64,000 nt of DNA from Porites lutea (taxonomy: Eukaryota; Cnidaria; Anthozoa; Scleractinia; Poritidae): the NCBI RefSeq assembly GCF_958299795.1, contig NC_133208.1:30716095-30780094 (forward strand). Direction: 5' to 3'. Positions 10,670-21,882 of this stretch are shown here, one piece after another; the first letter of the stretch is position 1, and the number at the start of each line of letters is the position of its first letter. The notes below the pieces were generated by a model. The model searched no databases. It was not told the DNA's origin and was given only the letters and a program-made list of their open reading frames with translations. The translations under genes and the position numbers were made by a program.

Positions 10670-11650
10670 ATTTCATGATTTATAACAAGCGAAAAAAACA
10701 AAAACGCCGCTTAGGAAATTGTCCATATTCAAATGCTTACACAACCTCGTGATGCTTACAAAACGAGCAACTGTGGACGTTTTTATCGGGTTAGAAAACA
10801 CTCTTCCTGGCGAGGGATTGGTGTTCTAAGGCAGGCTAGAACACAAGCTTATTTTAATCACAAGATTAAAACATAGTGTCTTTTGAACACTTTAGTATAT
10901 TCATCTGCTCAAATTCACACCGATTATTTTAGATCATGTAAATTAAAATTAATAAACAATACACAAGTGGCTAAGTTAATCTTATGAAAATATTTCAAAC
11001 ATCTTGATGATTATATTGTATGAATCTCTATTCAGTGTAACAAATATCAGTCCTAATAATGATGAATGTAAATCTAAATAAATAAAAAACAAAAAATTCA
11101 AAGCAACCCTCACAGTATTTAGTGATTTGTTTCTTGGTCTTTAATTGTCAATAATTGTTAAATACAACCATTCATACAGTGAACAACTCAATTTATTATC
11201 AAAGAAGAAATAATAAATTAGAAGTGCGTCCGACAGTGAAGGGGATTAACTGAGGCACTGGACACTAAAAAAAGAAAGCCCCTGAAACTAAATTCGGCGG
11301 GGGCGATTGCGGGGCAGCTTAAGGAAGTGGTCAAAGGCAGCGAAAATCCCATGCTCGATATATTAAAAATCTAAAAAGCATTGTGAAATGAATTTTTTAA
11401 ACAACAGCAGAATCTTGATCATTTTTCTATTTAAGTTACTTGATGAATTGTGGGATGATTATAATGCTATATTTTATCTTTTAAATAATTTAGTAGATTC
11501 TATAGTATCTGTATTCTTTGGTTTTTACCTTGTATTTTTTATAGCCTAGTATACTCATGTGTTATTTTTATTATTTATTTATTTATTATTTAGAGGGCCA
11601 CAAGTTTATTAGCCCCGGCTATTTCGTGCTAACCCTTAGAAAATAAAGTC
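10670..11650. other. Intergenic after GPCR copy 2
   Basis: The first 430 bases are likely 3' untranslated sequence, with AATAAA near 11081. The rest is AT-rich with no coding signal. Confidence 0.45.
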
Positions 11651-11651
11651 T

Positions 11652-11760
<109 letters not shown>

Positions 11761-11947
11761 AACATGACTCCGAGGCTTTAGGGACAAAATTGCACTTTTT
11801 TCTAGACTCCATTGTCTTGCAATTCCCAGAAGAGACTTGATTACAAATAAAACCAAACCAAATATAGAACAATGACCAGAAAGCCTCGGACTAATGTTAG
11901 GATTTTAAAATATATCGAACGTGGGTTATTAAAGAGCCACTACTAAG

Positions 11948-12448
11948 CGGGGCCACCAAGAAAAAGTTGACCAATCGGATTACAGGAAAGTTAGTTGTCA
12001 ATCATAATCGAAATAAACAACATGAAGCAGGTTGTAATCAACCGATTACAACGTGCAGTCGTGACTTTTTGAACCGCTGAAGAAAGCCTGTATTTCTTGA
12101 GAGGTCCGTTAGAGTGAATGACGGAGACGTTAGTTAAATTTTTTACTTGAGGTCGTGATGTTATTGCATAGCGCGGCAATGGTAGCGAAGAAGTTGCTGG
12201 TATTACAAGATAACAGCTTGTGTCAAACAAATATATCTCCTGGGTGTTATACGTAAAGTATATAGAAAAGCATTGTCTGGCGAAACATTTCGCTTTCTTG
12301 TTAAAGGTTTGCTATCAATATTTAATTTTGTGCTTTTAGTAACTTAATTTTTTTTTTACGAGCTGCTGATTCGTCTTAAGACAACTTTCTTGTAATGCAT
12401 TATTATTCTCCTGTAATCCAGTTGGTCAACTTAGTCTAAGTGGCCCCG
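11948..12448. repeat. MITE with inverted CGGGGCCAC ends
   Basis: The left end reads CGGGGCCACCAAG, then AAGTTGACCAA and GGATTACAGG. The reverse complement of the right end reads CGGGGCCACTTAG, then AAGTTGACCAA and GGATTACAGG. The arms are about 40 bases, and the interior of about 420 bases has no convincing frame. It is a nonautonomous DNA transposon of unrecognised family; no clean target duplication was resolved. Confidence 0.75.
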
Positions 12449-13429
12449 GTTACGGTAATCGCACTGTACGACTGTACCCTTCCGACACAAAAAAATCATA
12501 CAGTTGGAAATAGTCCAGTTGTACCAGCCAATAGCAAAGAGTTATTTGATAAGTTAAGATAATTATCATATAAGCCTGGCTTTCCTAAAGGTCAATAAAC
12601 TGGGAATAAAGGTAAAACATAACAAAATATCTGGAAAATCAAAAGCAAAAACTGTATGAGAATAAATGATGGTAAAATATAGCCCCGAGATACATATTCA
12701 GTCAATTTTATCTTCAGGGCTTGAAAGAAAATGGGCTCTAAAAAACAATGACCTGTATATTGATAATCTGTTAATTCATTGGTAGCAATTAATACGAACA
12801 CAATATTTTTATGAAAATCCCTAATGATAAGTGCTTTTGATTGAATAAGCAACAATGTTGACAGAGGAATAAATAGTCATAGACGGAACCAAGAACCTCT
12901 TAGTAACATTTGATCAATATTTTGCACACCCACGTGGCTCATGGATCAGATCCAAGAAGAAAAATGAATATTAAATATTTTTCCTGTTTTGAAAGCTCTG
13001 GCCTGTCTCCAGGAATGACCGCCGATCGGAACCGAAAAATCCTAAAAAAGTTTGAGTTTTTACTCGTGAAAGTGTCTTTTCCTGTTTCTTATTAAAAGCT
13101 GATCGTGAGTTTCCTTCCGTTAAACGGTGGAAACGTAGTTGGTCTGGAGAATATGCTCTTACTTATAACTTGCAAAGGCCCAAAGTCCAAAACTGAAATC
13201 TTTTAAAAAGAAGAATGAAAGCCAAAAACCTGTTAAAGACATAACACAAGTTTATGACAAACATTCTCTGAGCTAAAACCAAAATAATAAAACCGAAATA
13301 TTGCTGGGCCATATATGGTGACATGTACTGATAGCGAAAAGGACCTTTGTAACTTCGCAAAGCAACAAAGGAACGAAACTAAGCTAAACTCGACTGCTTG
13401 CGACTTGTTTGTTTCTGTAAAGGATTAAA
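12449..13429. other. Intergenic before GPCR copy 3
   Basis: This is AT-rich spacer without recognisable coding sequence. Short minus-strand open frames at 12592-12855 and 13163-13360 are hydrophobic but match nothing I know. Confidence 0.4.
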
Positions 13430-14560
13430 ATGGAGAACGATCTGATTTCTCGAAGCCTCCCTGTGATCATTGTGGAAGTCAGCTCATTAATGATTTTAAA
13501 CATCATGTCGTTGATTGGTAATACCTTGGTTTTGTTTTCGGTTTACAAGAACACAAGGCTTCGAACAGCAACGAACCTATACATCACGGCCCTGGCTGCG
13601 AGCGATTTGCTTTCCGCTGTTTTTGTCATGCCATTTGGAACCGGAGTGCTCATAGCCAGCAAATGGGTCTTTGGTGAAACATTTTGCCAGTTAAATGCCT
13701 TCTTCAGCTTGTTTGTCATTTACGTTTCACCTGTGACCATAAGCTTAACAGCCGTGAACAGGTACGTAAAAATGTGCAAATCAAGTCAGCACTACAACAG
13801 GCTGTTTTCAGCGAGAAAGTCCCGCACTTTGATCGCCTCAGTGTGGATTTTTGTGGCTTGTTTTGTAACAATTCCACGTTTGACCGGTCTTCAAGGGTAT
13901 GAGTTTGTCCCAGGTTATGCTCAGTGCTCCGTTGTACATCTCAACAAAGCTGGCAAAATAATCAATTACTCCACTGTCCTTGCATTCTTCTTCATCGCCC
14001 CTTTGATGGCCATCATCGTCAGCTACAGTAAAGTTGCAAAGGTGATTCAAAAGCACAACTCAGATGCTTCGTCTACCCTTGAAAGGCGGCGAAAAAATAA
14101 ATATCACACTAGTCATGAAATCAACCTCAGTAAATCCCTTTTTGCAGTCGTGTTCGCATTTATGATATGCTGGATCCCATTTTGGAATATCGTGATTTTG
14201 TGGCGCTTCCATCTCGTGCCAGGTATGCCGCGAAATATTCCTCTCCTCTGCAGGTTTTTGGTTTATTTCTCCAATGCCATCAACCCGTTTATTTACGCTG
14301 GGATGAATCCAGCGTTCAAAAGAGAATTTCATCAAATTCTCTGCTGTAATCGAAAGCGGAAGCTGACCTTAACTGTTGTTAAGGCGAGGCTGAAGAATCC
14401 ACTTCTAGAGCGACAGACCAGTCGTGGCACAATCACAGATCTGAGCCCTGTGACTGAAGGAAGCGAGATTTATTTAAATGGGGAAAGAAAAATGGAAGAA
14501 CATGCAATGAACATGTTAGCTGTCGTTGACAACGATGAAAGACGAGTTACTCTAATTTAG
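13430..14560 (+). CDS. Melatonin-receptor-like class A GPCR, copy 3
   Basis: This is an intronless 376-residue seven-TM receptor. Landmarks are D59 in TM2, C86 and C166, NRY at 110-112 (TAVNRYVKMC), CWIPF in TM6 rather than CWAPF, and NPFIY in TM7. Its second loop (GLQGYEFVPGYAQC) is intermediate between copies 1-2 (GLQDYAFVPGYGIC) and the tandem array receptors (GLQAYEFVPGYAQC), so it looks like a lineage bridging the two groups. Helix 8 ends in a CC pair suited to palmitoylation (ILCCNRKRK). The protein ends VTLI, which fits a class I PDZ ligand (S/T-x-hydrophobic); that role is inference. A poly(A) signal is at 14945-14950. Confidence 0.9.
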   Translation: MENDLISRSLPVIIVEVSSLMILNIMSLIGNTLVLFSVYKNTRLRTATNLYITALAASDLLSAVFVMPFGTGVLIASKWVFGETFCQLNAFFSLFVIYVSPVTISLTAVNRYVKMCKSSQHYNRLFSARKSRTLIASVWIFVACFVTIPRLTGLQGYEFVPGYAQCSVVHLNKAGKIINYSTVLAFFFIAPLMAIIVSYSKVAKVIQKHNSDASSTLERRRKNKYHTSHEINLSKSLFAVVFAFMICWIPFWNIVILWRFHLVPGMPRNIPLLCRFLVYFSNAINPFIYAGMNPAFKREFHQILCCNRKRKLTLTVVKARLKNPLLERQTSRGTITDLSPVTEGSEIYLNGERKMEEHAMNMLAVVDNDERRVTLI

Positions 14561-16409
14561 CTGCTTTTGAAGCAAGTTAAAAGTTTTGAGCACGAAAAAA
14601 CGACGTCTGCGATGAAAAAGTCTTATTATAACTACTACTTAGCAGGCGACTGTTGTCAGTACATAGTGTAAACCCTCCTCAGAGCAACGGACCGACCCGA
14701 GGGTACTGGAGGCAACTCTTCCCCAAAGGTCTTCTACCTTTCAATATTTCCTCACGGGGCTGTTTTTGTTTCTCATACGACGATTTGGTAACCATATATA
14801 AGTAGTAATGTACATCAAGCGTAAAAAATGCTTTGTTCTGGTCGAATCCATTCAATTTGAACAAAAGCGTTTTTGTTTTTGTTTTTTTTGCGTAGGAAAG
14901 TGTCCTCAATGAGCTAGCTGTTAAGCTAAATACATTGACACTAAAATAAAGTTATTATTAGTTATTATTAATTATTATTATTTGAAAGAATCCAATATAG
15001 CAGACATTTGATTCACGTCAAATATCACGATAGGTTAAAGCAGGTTGAAACCTTAGAATTTCAATGTCGAATGATCCAGTTTGCATGAAATGCAAATGGC
15101 AAATACAGCTTGTATAGGATTTCTTAGTAGCGATCGCTTTTCAGGTCAATGCAGTTTTAGCCTAGTTCCTAGATAGAGTTCCTGCAGATTATAGCTCTGT
15201 ATAGGAGCCGAAACTCATTGCATATTTGTCACAACTATATAAAGCTACAATTTACTGAGCACTATAATATAACTTTAGAAATACGCATAATTATGCCTTA
15301 AGGCGAAGAGCCAGGTCAATTGAAGATGGCTGCATGGATATTGGATATAAGTTATTTTCTTCAACAAAAAAGAGGCGAATATCCAGCCATCTATCTTGAC
15401 AGAGCACGTTCATCAAAGGATTTATTATATGGCAAAAACACTTTTTCTTTTGTGCAACAAAATGTGTAATTCTCACAGAGCAAAAGAGGCTCACATTGCC
15501 CACTCGAGAAGCAGCCAATCAGAGCCGAGAATTCGCTTCATCGTGCCTGAAGCCCCCGGGGGACCCTCCTGGGAATTCTTGGTGGGAGTGTGCTGCCCGG
15601 TTCTCCGAATCCTGACCCTGTTTCAGACCCAAAAATGTCATTTTTCACGCCCGTTTTCAGACCTTGCCTCTAAGAAATTATGTTATCATTACATAGACTA
15701 GAACAGCAACAATCGAAGATTTCTTAAAATTCTTTTCGAATTCGCATGTATCTTTTTCTTTGTTTCTCATTTGGAACTGAAACGATAAATAAGTACATTC
15801 ACTCCTGTAGTTCCCTCGAAAACCATACCCGCTTCAAGACCAAAATGGGCAAAGTCCATACCAGTTGTCAGACCAAAATGGCGCAAAAACCCTAGCCTTT
15901 GGGGAGGCACAAACCTATACGGCTTAAATAAAGGAGTAACCCCAAGGCCTGTAGCCAACAATAGATCGATTGTGAGCAACCCACTTCAAAAGTGAATGCA
16001 GGTGATTGGACATCAGATGTCCTGTTTCTATGCAACCGGGTAATAAAGACAACAGAAAAAAAAATCAGTTACCTCAATTTTAATGGATGAGGTTACTCGC
16101 TGGTAAATTTTCTTTCGATTGAATTGTCCAACTTACTGTAATATTTCAAGCATAAATCAAAGTAACCTGAAAGTGAGTAAAGCGTATTTTAAATAATTTC
16201 AAAACTATTTTAAGTACTTGAAACATGTAGCATAATATTGCTTCATTTTAATAAACGTTTGCCAAAATACAGTTCTTGTCTAAATATTCAACGAGCTTAC
16301 TAAGTAGTCGGCAGGTAATGTTGTCGCAATATTACAAACTTAAGTAGCTTTGAATGAGCAAAGTCTCGTATATTAAACATTTGGCCTTATAGATATCTTT
16401 GTTGTTATA
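14561..16409. other. Intergenic before tandem array
   Basis: This holds the 3' untranslated region of copy 3, a short TTA-rich microsatellite near 14950-14990, and, at about 15550-16010, a sequence of interspersed-repeat character (phrases such as CAGACCCAAAAATGTCATT and CAGACCAAAATGG recur). Just upstream of the next receptor, near 16198, a short stretch (AAAACTATTTTAAGTACT) resembles the upstream flank of the array units (near 20060 and 32000), hinting at shared ancestry. No gene is visible. Confidence 0.45.
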
Positions 16410-17363
16410 ATGTCGGACAGTCTGAGCTCTCGCAGTTCCTCCCTTATCACCGTGGAAGTAACCTCACTTGTGATTTTAAACGTTCTGTCCTTAACAGGAA
16501 ATATCTTGGTTTGTATGTCCGTTTACAAGAACGTACGATTACGCACAACGACCAATCTGTATATCATCGCTTTGGCGGTGAGTGATCTGCTCTCTGCGGT
16601 CTTTGTAATGCCTATTGGTATTAGCGTGCTTATTACTGGCGAATGGATCTTCGGCGAAGCAATATGTCAACTTCACGCCTTCTTCAGTCTGTTTGTCATC
16701 TACATTTCTCCGGTGACTATGGGTTTAACAGCAGTTAACAGATACGTCAGGATATGCAGGTCAACCCAGCAATACGACAGATTTTTTTCAGCGAGAAAGT
16801 CACGTTTGTTGTTGGCTATGGTTTGGTTTTCTGTTGCTTGCTACACAGTAGTCCCTCGCCTGGTGGGTCTTCAAGCGTACGAATTTGTACCAGGGTACGC
16901 CCAGTGCTCTATTGCTCATCTCAGCGAGATAGGAAAAACGATCCATTACAGCATTGTCCTCATTTTCTTTTTTTTAATCCCACTCATAGCTACCCTTTTG
17001 AGCTACAAAAGCGTCGCCAAAGTGATCCGACAACATAACATCAATGCGTTATCGTCCCTCAGTTTACATGAGATCAAACTCAGTAAATCTCTTTTCGCAG
17101 TTGTGTTTGCGTTCATGATTTGCTGGGTCCCATTTTGGGTTATCGTTGTTTTACGGCGCTTCCGTCTCGTTGCGATGATGCCACGAAACGTTGAACTACT
17201 TTGCATGTTTTTCCTCTATCTATCAAACACAATAAATCCGTTTATATACGCTGGGATGAATCCTGTATTCAGAAGAGAGTTCCAAAATATCCTCTTCTGC
17301 AGACGAAATCGGTGTAATGCTGTCATTTCAACTTCTGGCAGGAAAGAAACAACAACGAACTGA
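16410..17363 (+). CDS. Melatonin-receptor-like GPCR, array type A
   Basis: This is a single-exon seven-TM receptor of 317 residues, shorter than copies 1-3 because the third intracellular loop and C-tail are trimmed. It has D59, C86-C166, NRY at 110-112, CWVPF in TM6 and NPFIY at 276-280. The C-tail ends RNRCNAVISTSGRKETTTN, a tail seen again only in the two truncated copies at 22527 and 28784. This makes it the probable full-length ancestor of those halves. Between TM3 and TM5 it is nearly identical to the receptor at 26687, pointing to gene conversion. The start is the ATG at 16410; the MSDSLSSRSS N-terminus aligns with MADSLSSRSS of type B. Confidence 0.9.
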   Translation: MSDSLSSRSSSLITVEVTSLVILNVLSLTGNILVCMSVYKNVRLRTTTNLYIIALAVSDLLSAVFVMPIGISVLITGEWIFGEAICQLHAFFSLFVIYISPVTMGLTAVNRYVRICRSTQQYDRFFSARKSRLLLAMVWFSVACYTVVPRLVGLQAYEFVPGYAQCSIAHLSEIGKTIHYSIVLIFFFLIPLIATLLSYKSVAKVIRQHNINALSSLSLHEIKLSKSLFAVVFAFMICWVPFWVIVVLRRFRLVAMMPRNVELLCMFFLYLSNTINPFIYAGMNPVFRREFQNILFCRRNRCNAVISTSGRKETTTN

Positions 17364-17574
17364 TATGAGGTTTTAGATGCCTCCTCAGCATGTCATGTTT
17401 CGATTCTACTTTTCCTAAATTTTCTCCCCCTTTGTCCATTTCTCAGAAAACTCAACTTAGTGTTAGTTATTTTGACGTCAAAGTGGTTTAGGTAACAATA
17501 TTCCAGGCAATGTATGAAATGATTTTTTTTTTATACATATATGATATGAATCTTAGCACGAATGATCACCGAGA

Positions 17575-18475
17575 CGATTCACTTTTCGATTCACGATTCA
17601 CTCTGGTTAAACGCCTGTATACCATCAGAAATAGGAACATCAAGAAATATGGCGAAGTGAATGCTGACCGACAAGCAAGGATAAATGAGCTAATCCGCAA
17701 CAACCAAGAGCAGGCTGTAAGCAATGAAACTAGAAAACATGGAACTGGGACCAAGGGTTGATGGAATACTGTAAACAAAATCACTGGCAGAGAGTCTAAG
17801 GCATTAAAACATCAGCTCTGTTATCAACCCTGAGGACATAATCCTTTTCTTTCAAATGAAATAATATTATAAGATTAAGTGGCTGAAACTTTTGGGAATT
17901 GCTTTCCATGAAGATCCTTGTAATTGGACTGGTTTACTTTCTAGAGCTGCTGGTCGACTGTATATATTCTTAAAGTATGCAAGTATTATGGGTACACTAA
18001 AGATCAGCTTAGTGTTCTTTTCGACTCTTTAACAATGTCATTATTTCTTTAATTGTGGGGCTCTGCCTATCAAAGCAAACTTGCATTTAGATCGGATTGA
18101 CAACTTGGCGAGGCTATCATAACTTGAGATCATTTTGATATCTGATGTAATTAAGAATACGCAGGGACAGTGATCTTTTCAACAGAATCACAAGTACCAC
18201 TGGTCATGTATAGCATGGCTTCTTGCTTCCAAATGTACGTAATAGGGTTCTTACAGAAAGGGGTCATGACTTAATACTCCTTAGAGTAAAAACGGAACGA
18301 TTCAAATGACGGGCTTTTGTAAATAGGTGTCTTTTTAACGATTTATTTCTTAATTTTCAACTTTAATCTTTTTTTAATTTTCTATGACATTTGATAGGTA
18401 TTTTAGCTTAGCTTAGCTAGTCATTGATTGTAAAGCCAGACGTTTGTTGTGACTGGTTTCTTAATAAAGACTTCT
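17575..18475 (+). mobile_element. Internally deleted LINE fragment, unit 1
   Basis: Translation gives pieces of a non-LTR retrotransposon ORF2. An inter-domain segment (NADRQARINELI, then TRKHGTGTKGW and NTVNKITGRESK) jumps directly to the C-terminal part of the reverse transcriptase region (RAAGRLY, YYGYTKDQL, later RERGHD-type and RTERFK-like sequence). The catalytic core is missing. The same deletion recurs at 23408 and 29690, so the fragment was already defective when the array duplicated. It ends near a TTAATAAAGACTT motif. I recall this protein type as common in coral genomes. Confidence 0.75.
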
Positions 18476-20088
18476 GTTAAAGGCTTCTATATGTTTGGGA
18501 TGTCACCAAAAAGGGTTTATAACACACGTTTTATACTACTTTGTTTAAATCAAGCTAGCGTAATGTAGTCGATTCTGTCATATAAAATTCACGGAGAAGA
18601 AAAGTTATTCCATTTGAATACCACCAATGAGGCTATTTTTTTAACATCTCTTTGGAGAGTTCCTCCAAGCCTTAATTTGTTGGCATAATGCCGTTATCTC
18701 GAACGAGGTAAATCTGTGTGACACTTCTTCAGACCGAACCTTGGTACTGTTGGTATTTGTTAATTTTGTCTTAGAACAGGTAATGCCTATTGAGGTTATT
18801 TTACTTGAGTGCTTGATTCGTCTTAAAATACAATTTTTTTGGAGACTTTTAATATTTTGTTACAGAGACCAACTGCCATTGGTTCTCCCGTACCCAGTGA
18901 CATTGCTTCCGGGGTGAAGCCCTTGAAGTGTGCTAGCCGCTTCATGAAGTCTGTCATTATTTTTTGTCGGCCGACCACGTAAAACACGGTTTTGATTCAA
19001 TTGACCTACTTGTGTAATAAATCTTCGCCCTACTCAGTAAACAATAACTAAAAGTGGCTTTACAGGAATCATATTTTGCACCCGATTGCCTTCATCAGGT
19101 GAAGTGATGTGAGCTTAATGTTCCCAGGTACTCTACTGTATTTTAGTGCAGTGAGCACAGTAGCATAAAACTATTAACGTAAGAGTTAAACTGTAGGAGT
19201 AAACTGCAACCGTTCCCAATAATTTTTCTGACAACAGCCGAACTAAAGTTCAAAGGAATTATAAGGTTGCGTTTACGTCACGAAGACCGCCTGTAGCGCT
19301 TTTATTGTTACTTAGATTTAGAATTATGTTTAATGACTCGTATGGAACGTTTTCACGCCGTGGACTAGCATCTATGCAAATTTACCGGAACAAAAGAAAG
19401 CCGGTTTGCATAAAAAAGAAGACTATTTTGGAACTCCAACATGTCCGCCGTTTTATTGTCTTGGAAGACATATATGGCCGCCGTGACGTCATGTGAAAAT
19501 GCTCTATTCTTTCGTCGAAGCGTTGTTTCTGCGATCAATTAACCACGCAGAAAATTAGTGGTTTTAAATCTTGGCCAAGCTCTTCTTAAATGATAACGAA
19601 TTACGAAAGTTCGGATAAGTGACGCCTCGTGTATTGTTTAATTTTAAAAATGTTATCAGCTGCACGAAAAAAAAAAGTTCATAGCATTTGTTAGCAAGTT
19701 GCCTCTGTTTTTATATTATAATGGTGTACATCTTTATTTAAAACAGCTTATATTACTTGCTCTAGAAAAAACCTGCCTGCCATTCAAGTAGCTCTCTTAG
19801 ATTTAATTCCTTTTAACTTTGCAGTATTTTAGAGAAAGTACATCTGAAGAACGGCCTAATAAAACTGCGTGCCAATAGACGTTGCAGCATAGCCAAGGCG
19901 TTGAGCATTGTATTTCAGAACGTTCGGTTAAGACACCTTTTTATTTGATTTAAGATATGCAGGGTACTGGAAAATGATCCGGAGAAGAAATGCAACCGTA
20001 AACCTCGCGGTGTTAATTATAGAGTATTTTTAACGTATCAATAGACCTGTAAACACTGAAAAACTATTTTAAGTACTAAAACTAAATA
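18476..20088. other. Spacer of array unit 1
   Basis: This noncoding sequence is largely colinear with 24211-26320 and 30426-32015 in the sister units. It contains the MITE at 19345-19504 and is interrupted at its right end by a mariner-like element. No gene is evident. Confidence 0.55.
19345..19504. repeat. MITE, GAGCGTTTTCACG / TGTGAAAATGCTC ends (array unit 1)
   Basis: This short inverted-repeat element has a left end (GAACGTTTTCACGCCGTG) that mirrors its right end (CACGGC-like, then GACGTCATGTGAAAATGCTC). It contains TATGCAAATTTACCGGAACA and a GCCGCCGTGACGTCATG block. Orthologous copies sit at 25141-25300 and 31273-31431, so it entered before the duplications. An independent copy is at 50491-50664. 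Confidence 0.7.
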
Positions 20089-20564
20089 CCTTATTATAGG
20101 AAATTAACGCTCCATGAAATTAACGCGAATAGTTAAAATTCGCGTTAATTTTGTTGAGCGTTAATTTCCGCGACTTTAATTAAGTGCAGCGTTAATGTAC
20201 GCGCTCTTAATTTCCAGTATTTTAACCCCAGTTTTGGAATCTGTCCAGACATTCTTGACACCTAAAAAACATCAACTACAAGCTTTCTTTCTTTCCATTT
20301 ACCCTTGATTTTTCATCTTTCATGAAAGCTAAGGCGAAGGTTTACAATATTTCGAGTTCATCTTCATCGGTGTCGCTGTCAGAAGTGATGAATATCTTCT
20401 CCTCTGTTTTAATCGCGTTCATTTCCTTTATTATGAAATTCTACCTCCTCCTTCGCGTTAATTTTCTTTATTCGAAAGTCGTTTTCCATTAAATTCGCGT
20501 TAATTTAAGTCGCGGTAATTTCCAATACCTTAATTTCATGGAGCGTTAATTTCCTATAATAAGG
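20089..20564. repeat. Mariner-like MITE with TA target duplication
   Basis: The long inverted arms begin CCTTATTATAGGAAATTAAC and end in the matching GTTAATTTCCTATAATAAGG. Flanking TA at 20087-20088 and 20565-20566, together with the uninterrupted sequence AAATATAGGATG in the sister unit near 32022, define a clean insertion with TA duplication, as in the Tc1/mariner superfamily. The interior is rich in repeated GCGTTAATTT motifs and has no frame. Confidence 0.85.
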
Positions 20565-20574
20565 TATAGGATGT

Positions 20575-20925
20575 TACTGATTTTAGTCTACCTCGTAACC
20601 ACTTGGGCCGAAGTCACGCAACACTCTCAGACCCCCTTAATGCAAGTGCTTTGATCTTAAAAGATGCAACGTATAAATATAAAGGTGTCGGGGTGTTACT
20701 TTGGCTCCCATTTTCCGGTTGGAAACTCGTCGAAGAAAGCCTAAAATGAAAGCCTCTGTGTAGCAATAGACAGCTATTTTTATAGATCCGGGAGCACTGC
20801 GTTGACAGGGAAGTAGGCGTTGACCAATGATGACCTCAGTCAACACTGGCTTTGCTGAACAATACAAGTCCAGTATATATTGAACATTTACTACATTTAT
20901 CCTTGCAGACATCTTTGTTATTATA
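20575..20925 (+). promoter_or_regulatory. Conserved upstream block of type B receptor (unit 1)
   Basis: This roughly 350-base block is repeated before all three type B receptors. It contains a CCAAT-type site inside TTGACCAATGATGACCTCA, a TATATAT run at 20874-20880 and an acceptor-like CCTTGCAG at 20901-20908, 17 bases before the ATG. In this copy the ATTTGCAT octamer seen in the other two is altered (TATTTTTATAGA). Promoter function is inferred from conservation only. Confidence 0.45.
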
Positions 20926-21882
20926 ATGGCGGACAGTCTGAGCTCTCGCAGTTCCTCCCTTATCATCGTGGAAGTAACCTCACTTGTAATTTTAAACGTT
21001 CTGTCCTTAACAGGAAATATCTTGGTTTGTATGTCCGTTTACAAGAACGTACGATTACGCACAACAACCAATCTGTATATTATCGCCTTGGCTGCAACTG
21101 ATCTCCTCTCTGCGGTCTTTGTAATGCCTATTGGTATTGGCGTGCTTATTACTGGCGAATGGATCTTCGGCGAAGCAATCTGCCAACTTCACGCCTTCTT
21201 CTGTCTGTTTGTCATTTACACTTCTCCGGTGACTATGGGTTTAACAGCAGTTAACAGGTACGTGAGGATATGCAGGTCAACCCAGCAATACGACAGATTT
21301 TTTTCAGCGAGAAAGTCACTTTTGTTGTTGGCTATCGTTTGGTTTTCTGTTGCTTGCTACGCAGCAGTCCCTCGCCTGGCTGGTCTTCAAGCGTACGAAT
21401 TTGTACTAGGGTACGCTCAGTGCTCCATTGCTCATCTCAGCGACATAGGAAAAACGATCAATTACTGTATTGTTCTTATTTTCTTTTTTTTAACCCCGCT
21501 CATAGCTACTCTTTTTAGCTACAAAAGGGTCGCGGAAGTGATCCGTCAACACAACATCAACGCATCATCGTCCATTAGCTCACATGAGATTAAGATCAGC
21601 AAATCTCTCTTTGCAGTGGTGTTTGCTTTCATGATATGCTGGATCCCATTTTGGATTATCGTTGTCTTACGGCGCTTCAAGCTCGTTGCGACGATGCCAC
21701 GAAGTGTTGAACTTTTCTGCATGTTTCTCTTCTACCTGTCCAACGCAATAAATCCGTTTATTTACGCCGGGATGAATCCTGTATTCAGAAAAGAATTTCG
21801 AAATCTCCTCTGCTGCGGGCGAAATCGTGAATTTGCCATTTCCGTTTCCAGTAGAAAAGAGATGTCAACTGATGAGGTTTAA
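20926..21882 (+). CDS. Melatonin-receptor-like GPCR, array type B (unit 1)
   Basis: This is an intronless 318-residue seven-TM receptor with the full class A set: D59, C86-C166, NRY at 110-112, CWIPF in TM6, NPFIY in TM7 and a palmitoylation-type CC in helix 8 (LLCCGRNR). It differs from the other type B copies at scattered residues, for example FVLGY instead of FVPGY in the second extracellular loop, which breaks an otherwise invariant proline. The tail ends STDEV, compatible with a class III PDZ ligand (acidic-x-hydrophobic); this is inference. Its 3' flank continues into the truncated half-gene at 22527. Confidence 0.9.
   Translation: MADSLSSRSSSLIIVEVTSLVILNVLSLTGNILVCMSVYKNVRLRTTTNLYIIALAATDLLSAVFVMPIGIGVLITGEWIFGEAICQLHAFFCLFVIYTSPVTMGLTAVNRYVRICRSTQQYDRFFSARKSLLLLAIVWFSVACYAAVPRLAGLQAYEFVLGYAQCSIAHLSDIGKTINYCIVLIFFFLTPLIATLFSYKRVAEVIRQHNINASSSISSHEIKISKSLFAVVFAFMICWIPFWIIVVLRRFKLVATMPRSVELFCMFLFYLSNAINPFIYAGMNPVFRKEFRNLLCCGRNREFAISVSSRKEMSTDEV

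Noticed and set aside
16754-17038. Alternate-frame ORF inside the type A receptor (and matching ORFs at 21270, 27031 and 32726)
   Set aside because: It recurs only because the receptor DNA itself is duplicated. The receptor frame has all class A motifs; the overlapping frame is Ser/Cys-rich with no domain.
20637-20966. Minus-strand ORF over the upstream block and receptor start (also at 26473 and 32186)
   Set aside because: Its shared N-terminus is the reverse of the conserved receptor 5' end, and its C-terminal part differs among units and is truncated by stops.
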